Source: Atrichornis clamosus (taxonomy: Eukaryota > Chordata > Aves > Passeriformes > Menuridae). From it: a DNA stretch of 64,000 nt. The DNA is taken from assembly GCA_013400975.1 (NCBI GenBank), contig WBMZ01012755.1, positions 124,001-188,000 on the forward strand. The letters run 5' to 3'. A program made the position numbers and the translations under genes. Shown piece after piece: positions 52,201 to 63,640 of this stretch; position 1 is the first letter of the stretch; the number at the start of each line of letters is the position of its first letter. Under the pieces are notes generated by a model, which ran no database searches, was not told where the DNA came from, and was given only the letters and a program-made list of their open reading frames with translations.

Positions 52201-52983
52201 AATTAACTGGAGTGGCTCTGCTGATGTTATTAACCATGAGCATATAATTCAAGTGGCTTCTGAATAGCCATAAAGCCCCAGGAGTAAAATACAGCTCCAT
52301 ATTCACTTCATAACCATCTGTTATTATCAAAATATGTTGGATTTTTCAGTTCATGGTGGAAGTTTTAAAGCAAGGCATCACTATAAGATGTTGGAAAATG
52401 CTTTTCTAGATGGTTCATGTTTGGGGGAGTAGGCAAAAATTATAATACATTTGTACTAAATATTCGTTTTATTTTACTGTATCAGAGAAAAGACATGCTT
52501 GTAAAGCTTAGTACCCTTTTTTTTCCCCAATGCAATATTCTTTTTCATTCCAGTTCTTCATTCTCATCAATTTATGGAACATAACTGTAGCCTGCATTAG
52601 GGAGAAGTGAAAAACATACAGTTCAAAGCCATTATGACTCTTCCTGCCCTGTGGTGCAGAGCTCAGCTTGTGTGAATTGTCATAGCTTTATTAAGGTCAA
52701 CATTCCAGCAACTGGTAGAGCATCTGATGCTCCTGCAATTTTGATCTGAACACTCTCCTGATTTCCTTCCCATTTGCTTTCCTTTACCTTCTAAACATTT
52801 GTATTTCAAAAACTGTGGGCTTGGAATATCACCTTTTAATTCACACACAAGCACTTTAAGGTTTATAATGTGCTTATGCCATTTCTGGCTTCTTGGAAAG
52901 CAAGAGAGGACCCGTGGCTGGGAGAGCAAAGCTTTAGCAGGTATCAATCACTGAGTTTTTGACAGAGAATTGGAAAGTCCTGA
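49237..52983. other. AT-rich single-copy stretch, longest open frame not supported
   Basis: The longest open frame in the window (50393-50908, plus strand, 171 codons) lies here. Its second half is Phe/Ile/Tyr/Ser-rich, as expected from translated AT-rich non-coding DNA, and it lacks upstream start context. No interspersed repeat is recognised. Confidence 0.5.
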
Positions 52984-53008
52984 TTTTTTTTTTTTTTTTT
53001 TTTTTTTT
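52984..53008 (-). repeat. T25 tract, possible retrocopy poly(A) tail
   Basis: An uninterrupted run of 25 T lies on the plus strand, which is A25 on the minus strand. On the minus strand ATAATAAAGGAAGCAGC precedes it directly, so a canonical AATAAA ends about 11 bases before the A-run, as in a cleaved and polyadenylated mRNA. It could equally be a simple homopolymer expansion. Confidence 0.8.
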
Positions 53009-53324
53009 GCTGCTTCCTTTATTATATGCAACTTCACTCTTAATTCTATTTCTTAGAAATCAAAGATGTTTCAGGACAAATTATTAAAAACATGAAATGA
53101 GTCACAAGGAGGTAATAAATCAAAGGAATCCAATAAACTGGGCAAGGTGAACATTAGCACTTCCCTTTATCAGTAGTCTGGCCAAATGTCTCAAGTACAG
53201 CCAAGTATCCAAGAGTCTCTGCCAGGCCACTGTAGCTGTGCGGAAAGAACTGGAGGCTGAGTTGAAAACAGTCATTAGAAGTGTGAATCCAACAGTTGAT
53301 GGAGTGAGTGTGGAGATGGGATTA
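53009..53324 (-). pseudogene. Possible processed retrocopy of unknown transcript
   Basis: If the A25 on the minus strand is a poly(A) tail, this segment is the 3' end of a retroposed transcript with an AATAAA at 53019-53024. The minus strand contains an open frame (53120-53344) whose last codons end HLAQFIGFL, followed by a short 3' untranslated stretch. I recognise no parent gene. No target-site duplication is evident. A competing reading is a plus-strand exon at 53174-53303, so orientation is unresolved. Confidence 0.25.
53174..53303 (+). other. Weak candidate exon (130 nt), plus strand
   Basis: An acceptor-like CACTTCCCTTTATCAG precedes one base plus 43 open codons, ending GGA|GTGAGT. The peptide is charged and helix-like (AVRKELEAELKTVIRS). 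This reads more like protein than the antisense frame does, but it conflicts with the poly(A)-tailed minus-strand interpretation of the same DNA. No family is recognised. Confidence 0.2.
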
Positions 53325-53654
53325 TGTAGAATTGTCGCTAGCAAGCCCGCACACCAACGACACGGACAGCCTTATGTAGATGCAAACCGTCCTCTTTATT
53401 ATATTTACAAAGGTGCTTGTATACCTTAGCACGCTGGACTAACATAAGGTCATTGGTTCACTGACCAGCCACCCCCCAGAAGGGATTGGTTGGCCCTAGC
53501 AACTCTTACCTCATGTTTTCTTCTTTGGTCTCATAACAAGACCATAGTTTACAATACTTTTAGATTGTTTTCCTGCAGCGTCCTTGAGAAAGCCTTGCTT
53601 TCTCACAGACACTTGTCAGGAAACTGAAATCTCTTTGCACCCAGGCCTGTAACA
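53325..53654 (-). mobile_element. Solo LTR of an avian endogenous retrovirus
   Basis: The 330-bp unit begins TGTTACAGG and ends GACAATTCTACA on the minus strand, giving the TG...CA ends expected of an LTR. In LTR orientation there are two CCAAT boxes (plus-strand ATTGG at 53452 and 53485) and a TATA-like GTATAC at 53419. A polyadenylation signal AATAAA (plus-strand TTTATT at 53395-53400) follows within about 20 bases, consistent with a very short R region. No internal retroviral sequence adjoins either side. I could not find a matching target-site duplication, though the 9-mer TAGAATTGT occurs at 53327 and again at 53661. The short length suggests a class II-like LTR, which is inference. Confidence 0.75.
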
Positions 53655-54968
53655 GCCACATAGAATTGTTTAAATTTGGGACACAATCAGATCTAGGACT
53701 GGAGTTTGAGACTACAGTAACAAGAACTTATTTATTACAGGACTCTGAAAGGTGTTTGGGGTTAGATGAATGCTGCTGCTGCTATGGACAAAGAACCTTT
53801 TTTGGTTGGAGGCTGTATTATAATTAGTACTGGAACTGTAGCTAGTGTAAAATTCTCAGAGAATAAGCACGGAGAAGATGGTTGAATTGTTGAATGACAG
53901 TGAGACCCATAGGGACAGCAAATGCACATGACTGAAGGTGACTTTACAGATGGATATGGTTTGTTGAGACATTGCAATGTCTGGGGCAAAGGTGAGGGAA
54001 TTAAATGAGCATAAACTGAATTGAGGATTTGGTCGGACCAGTAGTTAGGATAAAAACTTCCTCAAGAAATGCAGAGCCAGGAATCAAAGGAGTTGATAGG
54101 ACAATATGGAGCAAGGGCCTTTCCAGGCAGTGCCCACCATACCAGCCCAGTGGGACGAGCAGGGGTGATAGCCAGATTCAGCCCAGGGTCCAGAACAGAC
54201 AAATTCAGGGCAGTGAGGCAGGCCGAGGCTAAGCTGAGAAGTCAATTTGCTCTGCGTTCTGATCTTATCTGATGAGGGAAGTCAGGGTCAGACACAGCCC
54301 CATGGTTGCTGGGCAGGATCAAAGTCATACTGGGAAGTCCTTTGTGAGTTGGGGTATCAATCAACAGGGTTCCTGGACAGACATGGACATGACTGTGGCT
54401 GACCTGAAGTCTGGAATTTCTGTGATATCATTCATTGTGTATTGTCTGACAGCCCCGTTGGGCTAAAATGGGGTCAGGCTGGGCCAGAGGCCCCAGGGGA
54501 GGCTGGTCAGAGCCATTAAGGACTTTTAGTGCCCTCAGGGTCCTGGCAGTAGATGATGAGCAGGGACAAGAGTCTCTGAGCTATCTTTAAGGTTCAGAAT
54601 CTGGGTTGAGGCTCAAGGCATAGATTTAGGAGATAGCTTTAAACAGTGTCAGCTAAACCCCACGGAATTAGGATGTGGGCTGACAACAGCAGCATGGTTA
54701 GGTCTGTGAAAGCTTTCACTTAAGCACGGGTAAGGAAGGCTAAGTTCCACTGAGAAATAAGTAGTGGTATATTAAAAGGCACAGTTTATTGCTGGATCAG
54801 TATAGGTTAGGATAAGAGCTGTGGCTGGCTGAGTGATTGAGCTGTGTTTAATTTTAAGACAAGAATAAATTAACTTGCAGTGTCTCTCTATTGGCCTAAG
54901 ACTTGTATTTTGCTGACTTGCAATGAAAATCCAGATATTGGTTGAGTTTACCAAAAAGCTAAAATGGC
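53655..54968. other. GC-richer inter-LTR stretch with GTCAGG-like motifs
   Basis: Between two LTRs of different type lies sequence that becomes noticeably GC-richer at about 53990-54560. It has scattered, non-periodic motifs such as GTCAGGGTCAGA, GGGGTCAGGCTGGGCCAG and TTCAGGGCAGTGAGGCAGG. It may be a decayed minisatellite or an old repeat. Open frames are short and overlap in several registers. No retroviral gag, pol or env similarity is seen. Confidence 0.45.
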
Positions 54969-55525
54969 TGTCCTGGTTTCAGCTGGGATAGAGTTAATTT
55001 TCTTCTCACTAGCTGCTACAGAGCTGTGTTGTGGAATTAGGATGAGAATAATGTTGATAACAGTGATGTTTTAGTTGTTGCTACAGTGCTTACTCCGAAT
55101 CAAGGACTTCTCATCTTATGCTGCCCTGCCGGCCGGGAGGCTGGGAGTGCACAAGGCGCTGGGAGGGGACACAATGAGACAGCTGACCTCAACCAATCAC
55201 ATGGATTTTGCAGACCATAAGGTGTCATGCTCAGCAAAATAACTGGGGGAAGTTGGCCAGGAGGTGGTAACCGAATACTGTCTGGGCATCAGTCAGAGGG
55301 CAGTGAGCAATTGCATTATGCATTGCTAATTTTGTATATGCTTTTATCAGTATTAATATCATTAGTATTATTTTATCTTTCTTTTCTGTCCTCTTAAACT
55401 TTATTTATTTTTTTCAGCCCACATATTTTACCTTTTTTTTTTCAATTCACTATGACATCCTGCTTGGAGGGGAGCAAGCAAGAGGTTGTGTGGTATTTAG
55501 CTGCCTGAGGGGCTAAAGCATAGCA
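54969..55525 (+). mobile_element. Solo LTR, avian ERVL-like type
   Basis: The element starts TGTCCTGGTTTCAGCTGGGA, followed by TAGAGTTAATTTTCTTCTCA, a start I know from a widespread LTR type in bird genomes. It ends GGCTAAAGCATAGCA, so TG...CA ends are present. Inside, the order matches that type: GATGTTTTAGTTGTTGCTAC, a CAACCAATCACATGG box, GTCATGCTCAGC, GAGCAATTGCATTATGCATT, a T-rich stretch after a degraded poly(A) signal (CTCTTAAACTTT), and GAGCAAGCAAGAGGTTGTG. No internal provirus flanks it. Target-site duplications are not recognisable, and the promoter TATA region is decayed, so it is old. The ERVL assignment is from memory of the type. Confidence 0.82.
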
Positions 55526-58500
55526 GTGGAAAAAAAAGCATTAAGATAGTTTTCTTTGGGTTTTTCATTTTGGGCCTGAAGAGGAATAAGTTGCACATCA
55601 CCCTAAAGCAAGGATGAAGGTCTTAGATAATCTTCTTCCTTCCAAAAAATAGATGGGGTTTTGTGCATGTGTCAGTGGTCACTTTAGTGTGGGCAAATAC
55701 TGAATGTGGATCCCCCTTCCAAAGAGGTTTTGGTTGTAATTGACATTGTTGAGTGTTGATCTTACTAATATTATGTTTGAAGCAGAAATCAAAACATCTG
55801 TGCTTTGGCAATTCCAGTGATCTGTTGACTTAGATGGAAAATTGTCCAGCCTTTCACAGGACTTTTCTGAAGTCACCCCTTTGGGCACACCATCATGGGA
55901 AAGCTGGCTGGGAACAGCACTATTGATCTCTTCCTTGAAAGTAAATCAGCTGGTAGCACTTTGAACATTCTCAGGGACAAGCAGCAAAGCCTGCACTAAT
56001 ACTGTGCCAGTGGCTTAGCTGAAAGTATGAGGGCACCATAAATTCAGTGAAGAACCTCTGAGTCTGGAGGCACAACAGCAAAAAAAATCACACTATGCAA
56101 AGCATTGCATTTTAAAAGCATGTTTTTAAACAAATTAATTAATATTCTCTTCAGTGGGAAAGGATGGAGTAACTCCCCAGACTCATCTAGTCTTCCTCTG
56201 TGGTCATCATGAAAACTCATTTTGCTCTTCTTTTTTTTATTGTATTAGATGTTATAGAAACCTTAAAGACAACTGTATTACTGGACTATGTTAATTAATG
56301 GTGCAAAAAATGTACTATGGTACAAAAATGTACTGAATGAACCAGGTCTTAGCATGCTAATTCATGTTTTTAAATTAAAATAATTTTACCTTCTTCCAGT
56401 CCATGCTCACATTTGGCAGCCTTTATGCTTCCAAAATGCTCCTTCTCCTTTTGATAGCATCCTGGTGGCATCTGCAAAGTACAAGACTTTTGCAGCCTTC
56501 TTTATCCAATATGAAATTTCTATTGCTGTGAAAAGAGAGTACTTCTGTGGCTATTACTGACATCTTGGTAGCAAGAAATTAAAAAAAGACTTATTGACTC
56601 ACATGAATACAAATGCATAATCAAGAGACCTGAGAATACATGTTTTTATTAACAGAAAATAATTCTATTGAAAAAGTGTACATACATACTGAGCAAGGCA
56701 TGGAGATTGTGGAAGAGGTTTGTAGTGAGAGCCAAGGTAGATGAGGATAAATTGTGCCTTCCTTTTGATTCTCTCGGACCTTTTTCTCTAGGTTCTGTCC
56801 CATATTGTAATGGGAGAAAGAATACCAACAATGGTAATTTTTAATGCATAAGTGTTACTGAATGAAACTTTCATTTGTTGCAAATGGATTAACTTTTACT
56901 TAAAAACCTAGCATAACTCTTTTCAGCTTTCACCAAAGATACTGCTGAAGTATTTTTTTTCCTGCAGTAGAGCCTACCAGTTCTCATTTGACCGAATTTC
57001 CCAGCATAAGTTTCTATTTGCAGATATTTTGCACATACTTCCTTGGCATTTAACCTTGTGTTGTTTAATTTGGGATTCGAGGTCAGAGGTGGGTTTTGCT
57101 AGGCACATAATCTGAACAGTGGACACTAGGGATAGTGTTATTTAAAGTGTCTTATGTTTGTATGGTCAATTTTTAGTTCATTTTGCTGTATTCCTTAATT
57201 TGATTGGAATGTTCAGCTACACAATAGCATGTGCATACTAAAATATTCTGCAGTGTGCTAGAATAAGGGTATGCAGTAATGATGTCAATATTGAAAATGA
57301 CAAGATGGAAAAGCAGTATGTTTACAGTCCTGATTTTTGACAGACCTCTATTGCAAAGAAAAGCATTATAGGAATCCAATCAAAACCCCTTGAAAGTCAG
57401 TGGGAATTTACCCATTAACTTATTTGTCTCTAGGGCATTCATTAGATTATGAATGAGATTGATGATGAAATAATGTGATATTAATGTTTCTGCCATGAAC
57501 TGCAGAAGCAGTAGAGGTGAAGAGGATGTTTTGAGGTTATTATGACGTTGAGCTAGCATTATTGTTTTTTACCAAGTAGCCTAATCACTGTGGTCTCCTC
57601 ATCTCCTCAAAAGCAGTATGTTTGGCCTCTGCTCCTCTAAGCAATATCTGACAGCAACTAAAGTTGCAAGAAATAAATACAGAAATAGGAAATAAATTAT
57701 TAGCTTAACTGGAAGAAATTAAGTAGCCCAGTGTGGAGTCAAGCCCCATACCTGGTCTAATTTCAAGACTACTTCATGCGCAAAGTATGGACAACTTGAG
57801 GACTGTTCAAGTTTTATCACCTTCAAATCCCCGGGCATCACTGGCAAACTTCACCTAACAAATTTGTGCTGATACTTTATTTACAGTTATAGTTTTCTTG
57901 TGATTCCTGGACTCTACTTCTGCTCTGTTGAATGGCCTTCAAGGAGAGAAGAACTGAGACAAAGACTAAATATCAGGCTGCAGTTAAAAGTGATAATTTA
58001 AGAAATCTTTTCTAAAAGTAACAGTGAGCTGCTTGTGAAATGCGTCTGGTTTTCATTTTTGACAGCTACCAGAGTCAGGCACTTACTCACAAAGGCTTCA
58101 GGAACAGCACAGGTCTATTCCACTCCAGTCCCTCTCCTTCAGTAAGCTTTTCATGCAGACATCCAGCATTTCACCTAAGTACACGTCTGCTGCTGTCAGG
58201 CAGCGTGAGCTGAAAACCCAGGAAGCCATGAGATCGGGTAGCCAGCAGCACTGAGCAGGTATCCAGCCGTGACTTCTGTAGAATTTATACCCTCCAGAGT
58301 GGATCACCACTGTAGAAGAGTGGTCAAAAGCAAGAAAAGGGTTAGTCAGGGATTAGCCAGGAACAGACACTGATTGCAATGTAGGACAGGTCAAGAACAT
58401 GACCTTTTATACCAAGATATATAATTGAAAGAGAGAGAGAAAGGGAGAATTCTTCTTAAGTGGAGTGGGGTTTGGTGGGTTTTTTATTTTCAGAGACATT

Positions 58501-61117
58501 TAGCTACAGCTAGACAGAAGCTACTCTTTTTGAACATGAATGCTGACACTGAGTCAACAGCAGGTTAATTCAACCATATAATTTATATTTTAAGAACCCA
58601 ATCTGAGGGATATGAATGTTTAAATAAGCAAATATAACCTATTCAGCAAAGTCTCTTCACTTTCTCACAAATTAAGCATTTCTTACATTTGATTTTTCTA
58701 CAGTGTGAGTTCTACAGATTGTTAAATCAAGACATCAAAATAGTCTGAAATTTACATGTAATTAATAAATCCTGCTTTCCAGTCAGAAATCCCCTGCAGA
58801 AACCACTGGTTTACTCTTTGTTGTTCTCCCTGAAGAACTTTGTGTTGAGGAAATGCCAATGGCTGTTTTCCTAAAAAAAATACAATGATTAAAATAATAC
58901 AAATAATTTAAAAAATTAAAATAATAAAATTAATTTTGTTTATGGTTTGCTGATGATTCAAAACCTGCATCAATAGGCTTATAAATGAAAAATCCACTAT
59001 GAAGGTACTCTCTTGTTTTCGTTTTTACTTGGAAGAATTACCATTATACTTATACAGCATGGAAACCAATCCTGTGAGAATACTTGGAGCAATCATTTTC
59101 ATCCTCCTATAAACTGGATTTCATTGGCAACTTGTAAATACAGTGTGACACAGTTGGATTCACAGGTACTAAGGATGTGGATATAGGTTTACAGGGCAGT
59201 AGCTGGGAACTGGAGTACTTCAGTGTACCCTGTTCTTTTTACTAGATACCCATCTCTCTCCAACCTTGGGCAGGGTAATTTTATTCTCCCTGGATACTAA
59301 GAATCATATTTTAGGCTGGGTTCTATGTCTGTGAGGGAGGGATCAAGGACTTACATTATTACATTTATATGCAGATTATTCCACCTTGACTAGAAAGAGT
59401 GAAATTAAATTAAGAGCTACTTACTTGTTAGCTCCTTCCTGACAGCAGGTAGCAAGAAAGAACAGAGATGGTATTTTCTTCGAGTTCTACCTTGTTGCTT
59501 GCCTGTCATATGCAATAGGTAGGCTCAGGTCATTTTATGATTTGCTGTTGTAGAGAAGTAGCAAGCCATCGGCATAGTGGGAATAAGGAGGGAATTTTGA
59601 TCCAGGCACTTAACTCTAAGTCAAATGTCTGCTGAAACAGTAGGTTTGCCTAGGGCTATGGGGAAGATTGCCAGACTCTGGTCTCTGGTATGTGCTAGGA
59701 AGAGCTATACACATAATGACAACACCCCGGGCAGTGCTGACTCTCACAGCACCTTCCGAGATTCTCTGGCAAGTAGCTGTAGCCAGCCTCACACCCTCTG
59801 AGATACAATATCATCTGCCTGACTTCTTGTTTGCTCCCAAGATGTTGCTCATCTGTAGAAGAGGGAGATAAACTTTCAGCTGCTCTGACCACTGAGGCTG
59901 GGTTACCTAGGTATTCTCTAGATGAGTGGAAAGAGTGGAAAACTAGAAGGCTTTAGCTTCCTTTTTCACACAAAGTAGTACCCAAAAGGTCCAGCAGCTG
60001 GTAATTCCAAGATTTCAAGGACTAGTGAGAGATTTAAGAAGTCGAATACTTTTCCCTCTGACTTCCCCAGGCAAATAGGGATTTGCACTCTTCATTACAA
60101 GATGCAGGGACAGAGATAATTCTGACATATGGACTTAAGACAGTAAAAGTAACTTGGTAGGTAACAACACAGAAAAAGTCTGAAAACTGTACTACTTATC
60201 AGAGGGACAAAAGAGAAAATAATTTGAAATATATATATGAACATCTAGAAAGACACACATTGTAGGCAGCATTATCTTTAGATGACGTGTTTTCAAATTC
60301 CATGTGTCTTCTGAGACTGCCTCTGTTACCAGGATCTTCATGAAAAAATAAAATACATTTGTTTCCCATTCATGCCTTTGCTCTTCATTTCAGAGGAAAC
60401 CCTCCACTATTTAGATGTGAAATATCTCAAGGGTTTGCACAGAAGCTAGGGAATGTAAAAATTAGCGTAGTTGCAGTCAGTGATGCAACCCTAAACCTCT
60501 ACAAAGTGTTAATATTCCAGGAACAAATTCAGGTGAGGCATTGTAATTCAATGACTTCCATTTCTATGATCACAAACCACTAGTGCTTCAAAAGCATCTT
60601 TTTTTACTGTTATTATGTTACTATAAACCACTTTACATGCATAAAGAATTCCCCCAGTCATGTCCACTCAGTTTGGTATTTGCCTGCTTGGACTGGAAAA
60701 TGTGAAAACCCTGTCCACATGATAGATTTGGTTCCTTTGTAGTCTTTCTCATTTTCTCATAGAATACATGATTTCAGGTGAATTTAGCAAAACTGACTGA
60801 GTGACCATTTTTTTTCATTCTTAATATGCATTTCTATTTCAATCCACTGCTTGCCTAATCTCTCTGCTCTATACTATGCCATGGCAGAGCTACTATTTTA
60901 GATAAGAAAGTGCTTGGCGTAAGCAAGCACAGTAACATGAACAGTAATTACAAGTACTCAGGCCTCCCACCAGCACTCTTCCAAGTGCCAAATATCTGTG
61001 GTTACCTTTCAGGTACCCACACTCCCTGTCTCTCCCAACAGCATCTCTTCACTCAGCAAGTCACTGCCTGACAATCTATCAGTAGTTCAAACTACAGGAA
61101 CCTGACTAAATTGGGGT
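55526..61117. other. AT-rich single-copy stretch, nothing supported
   Basis: No gene or interspersed repeat is recognised. Simple sequence includes a small GA run near 58429-58442 and a very AT-rich patch near 58872-58938. Open frames are short and without coding-like composition. Confidence 0.55.
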
Positions 61118-61192
61118 TGTCCTATGAGCCATGAGTAGGACTTGATCATTCTTGTGGGTTCCTTCCAACTCGGGATATTCTGTGCTTCTATA
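61118..61192 (+). repeat. CR1 3'-terminal tail fragment
   Basis: GACTTGATCATTCTTGTGGG, then TTCCTTCCAACTCGGGATAT and TCTGTGCTTCTAT, is a plus-strand CR1 end with a degraded terminal octamer. The open frame that starts here (61142-61429) begins inside this repeat and is not a gene. Confidence 0.85.
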
Positions 61193-61969
61193 AAAGCATG
61201 TTGGTCTCAAGTCTGTGGACTTGAGGTGTCAGAAGCTATGCTTAAACAAGTGCATATTATTAATGAAGCCATGGTACTGCCTTGGGCAATGTATACCATT
61301 AAGGAAACATACAGGAAGGGTAATACAAGGAGGAGGCTGGCTCATTGTCCATACCACTTTATTCAGAGGCAAAATTTTCATGACACACTTCCCCAAGAAA
61401 TCTTTGCAATGTGGTTCAGATTATATTGAAGCAGTTGGCTTGAAATGTCTCCTACTATGTTGCTGTGTGAATATGTTGTATCTGATTCAATACAAAACTT
61501 GTGGGAAGAAAACCATGCCAAACACTGAATCTTTTCCAGGCATTTCTTTGCAAGGCGTGGTGTCATGCACAACAACAAAGACCAAATCTCAGTTTTGGAA
61601 GAGCAGTGGCTTAAAAGGGGCAGTCTCTGTCAGCATTTGCAATTAAGACTGAGTTAAATATTTTCTTCTCCTTAAAGGTCGTGAGCTTTAGTCTTGAAAC
61701 ATGCCTTAGTGTCAACCTTTACTTCATCCACAATGCCTTACCATTTGTTCTCCTTTTTTCTCATCCAATGCAAAGTCACCTAGCTAGGATTCTTTACAGG
61801 AATTCCACATGAGATGATACTGTAATACAAATAAAAGTGCATTCTGTGTATCCTAATTGTCAACCTAAATACCAGTACTAACCAGTACTAGAAAAGTGGG
61901 ATTCATAACACATTCACCAGGGGACTGGATTTCCTGATAAAGCCAGTTTCAGTATCTTTTAAGACTTTG

Positions 61970-62492
61970 TATGTGGAACTAGAGTACTACATCCAGTTGT
62001 GGTGTCTCCAGCACAGGAAGCACATTGACCTGTTGGAGTGAGTCCAGAGGGGGCCACCAAGATGATTAGAAGGAGGGAAAACGTTTGCTATGAGGAAAGG
62101 CTGACAGAATTTGGATTGTTCAGCCTGGAGAAGAGGAGTCTTTGGGCCTAACTGCAGCCTCCCTGAAGGGAGCCTACAAGAAAAAGAGGGAGAGATCATA
62201 TACAGGAATATGTAGGGACAGGACAAGGGGAAATGACTTCAAACTGAAAGAGAGCAGGCTTAGATTAGATAATGGGAAGACAATTTTTTGTGTGAGCATA
62301 GTGGGACACTGGAATACATTGCCCAGAGAAGCTGTGGATGCCCCATCCCTGGAAGGTTTCAAGGCCAGGTTGGATGGGGCTCTGAGCAATTTGGTCTAGG
62401 GGAAGGTGTCCCAGCCCACAGCAGCGGGGTTGGAACGAGATAATCTTTTAAGTCCCTTCCAACCCATTCCATTCTGTGATTATATGATTCTT
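61970..62492 (+). repeat. CR1 LINE fragment with ORF2 C-terminus and 3' UTR
   Basis: A well-preserved plus-strand CR1 3' portion ends CATTCTGTGATTATATGATT. Its open frame (62142-62399) ends with a clearly recognisable CR1 ORF2 C-terminus: LPREAVDAPSLEGFKARLD, then GALSNLV and a stop at the expected place. The 3' UTR follows. It is the least diverged CR1 copy here but is 5'-truncated, so it cannot move by itself. Confidence 0.94.
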
Positions 62493-63340
62493 GCAAAGAG
62501 CTAGCACGTTGCAGCTTGTTACTGTAATTTGTTCCTGCAGAAATATTTCTGTTTGGCATTTCTAAAATCTTCACTTAACCAGGACAATAATTAATTACTG
62601 TCCATTATATTTGTGTTTCTGTGGGGTTATCTGAACTGTTGATTGGCTGCTGTATTAACACGTAGCATTTTAAATGTTGCCAGGGAAACCAAGAGCACTC
62701 TTTTAGGAAGAAGATAATCCAAATTAATTGTGTCAATCATAATTTCTAAGTAGTTTTGCAAGCAATCAGTTACATAATTTTGCTAAGATAATAGATCCTT
62801 TAATATTTATTATTATGTTCCTAGCATTTACTTTAGGTAAAAAGAACAGAACAAGTCTCCTCCAACATGGTACACTTAGAGGACTACAGAACATCTGTTT
62901 TATGGAGTTTTTTTCATAAATCACAACACTGAGTACAACGTTGCCATGGATGATCTTATTACTGATTCATAAAAGTGACCTTTAAAAATTAAAAGAAACA
63001 AAAAGATCCATTTTAGATAAGTAGTTGGGATTATATAAAAGTGGTTAGGCCTTTGTCTTGGACCTGGATATTTATATGCCTGTGTCATAACTGTGATCCT
63101 GAAACCCCTGTGATGAGCTGAAAGGTCAAATGGCTCTTCCTCCCTTCCTGTAATCCCTGCCTGCTGGAGTGTCTGCAACAGGCTAGCCCTGGCTGGGGAA
63201 GGATGGAAAAGCAAGTGAGAAAACTTGTGGGTTGAGATGGACATAGTTTAGTAGTAAAGGAAAGAAAAAGAAAAAACCTGAAACAATACAAGTCTTGTTA
63301 AGGTAATCACTTAGTAGTGGTTGCCTCAAAAAAATCCCTC
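62493..63340. other. Single-copy stretch, nothing supported
   Basis: No gene or repeat is recognised between the CR1 copy and the truncated LTR. Minus-strand open frames at 62921-63291 overlap in two registers and are not coding-like. Confidence 0.5.
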
Positions 63341-63640
63341 ACTTGGTGTTTTGTGCTGAGGACATGCTGTGTGGTGTGGGATACCCCTGGGGTTAGCTGG
63401 GATTGGCTGTGTCAACTTTGTCCACTCCCAACCTCTCCCCACCCCCAGCCTACTCACTGGGAGGGCAGAACAGGAGAAAAGAGAAAGCCTCTCTGAAAAA
63501 AGAGAAAGCTGTGCAAGCACCGCTAACAGCAGCCAAAAACATGGTGTGTTGTCAGCACTGCTCTGGTTACAGATCCAAAGCACAGCACCCTACAGACTGC
63601 ACTCAGCACAATTAACTCCATCCCAGCCAGAGTCAGTACA
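63341..63640 (-). mobile_element. Truncated LTR, same type as at 54969
   Basis: Read on the minus strand, it begins TGTACTGACTCTGGCTGGGA, then TGGAGTTAATTGTGCTGAG, parallel to the start of the LTR at 54969. It continues with GGTGCTGTGCTTTGGAT, GCTGACAACACACCATG, GGTGCTTGCACAG and, near 63350, GCATGTCCTCAGCACAAAA. These correspond in order to the U3 blocks of that type. The poly(A)-signal, R and U5 part is missing, so only about the first 300 bases remain. Overlapping open frames at 63326-63644 are repeat sequence. Confidence 0.75.

Noticed and set aside
62142..62399. 85-codon plus-strand frame with good protein-like sequence
   Set aside because: It is the C-terminal end of CR1 ORF2, a repeat, not a host gene.
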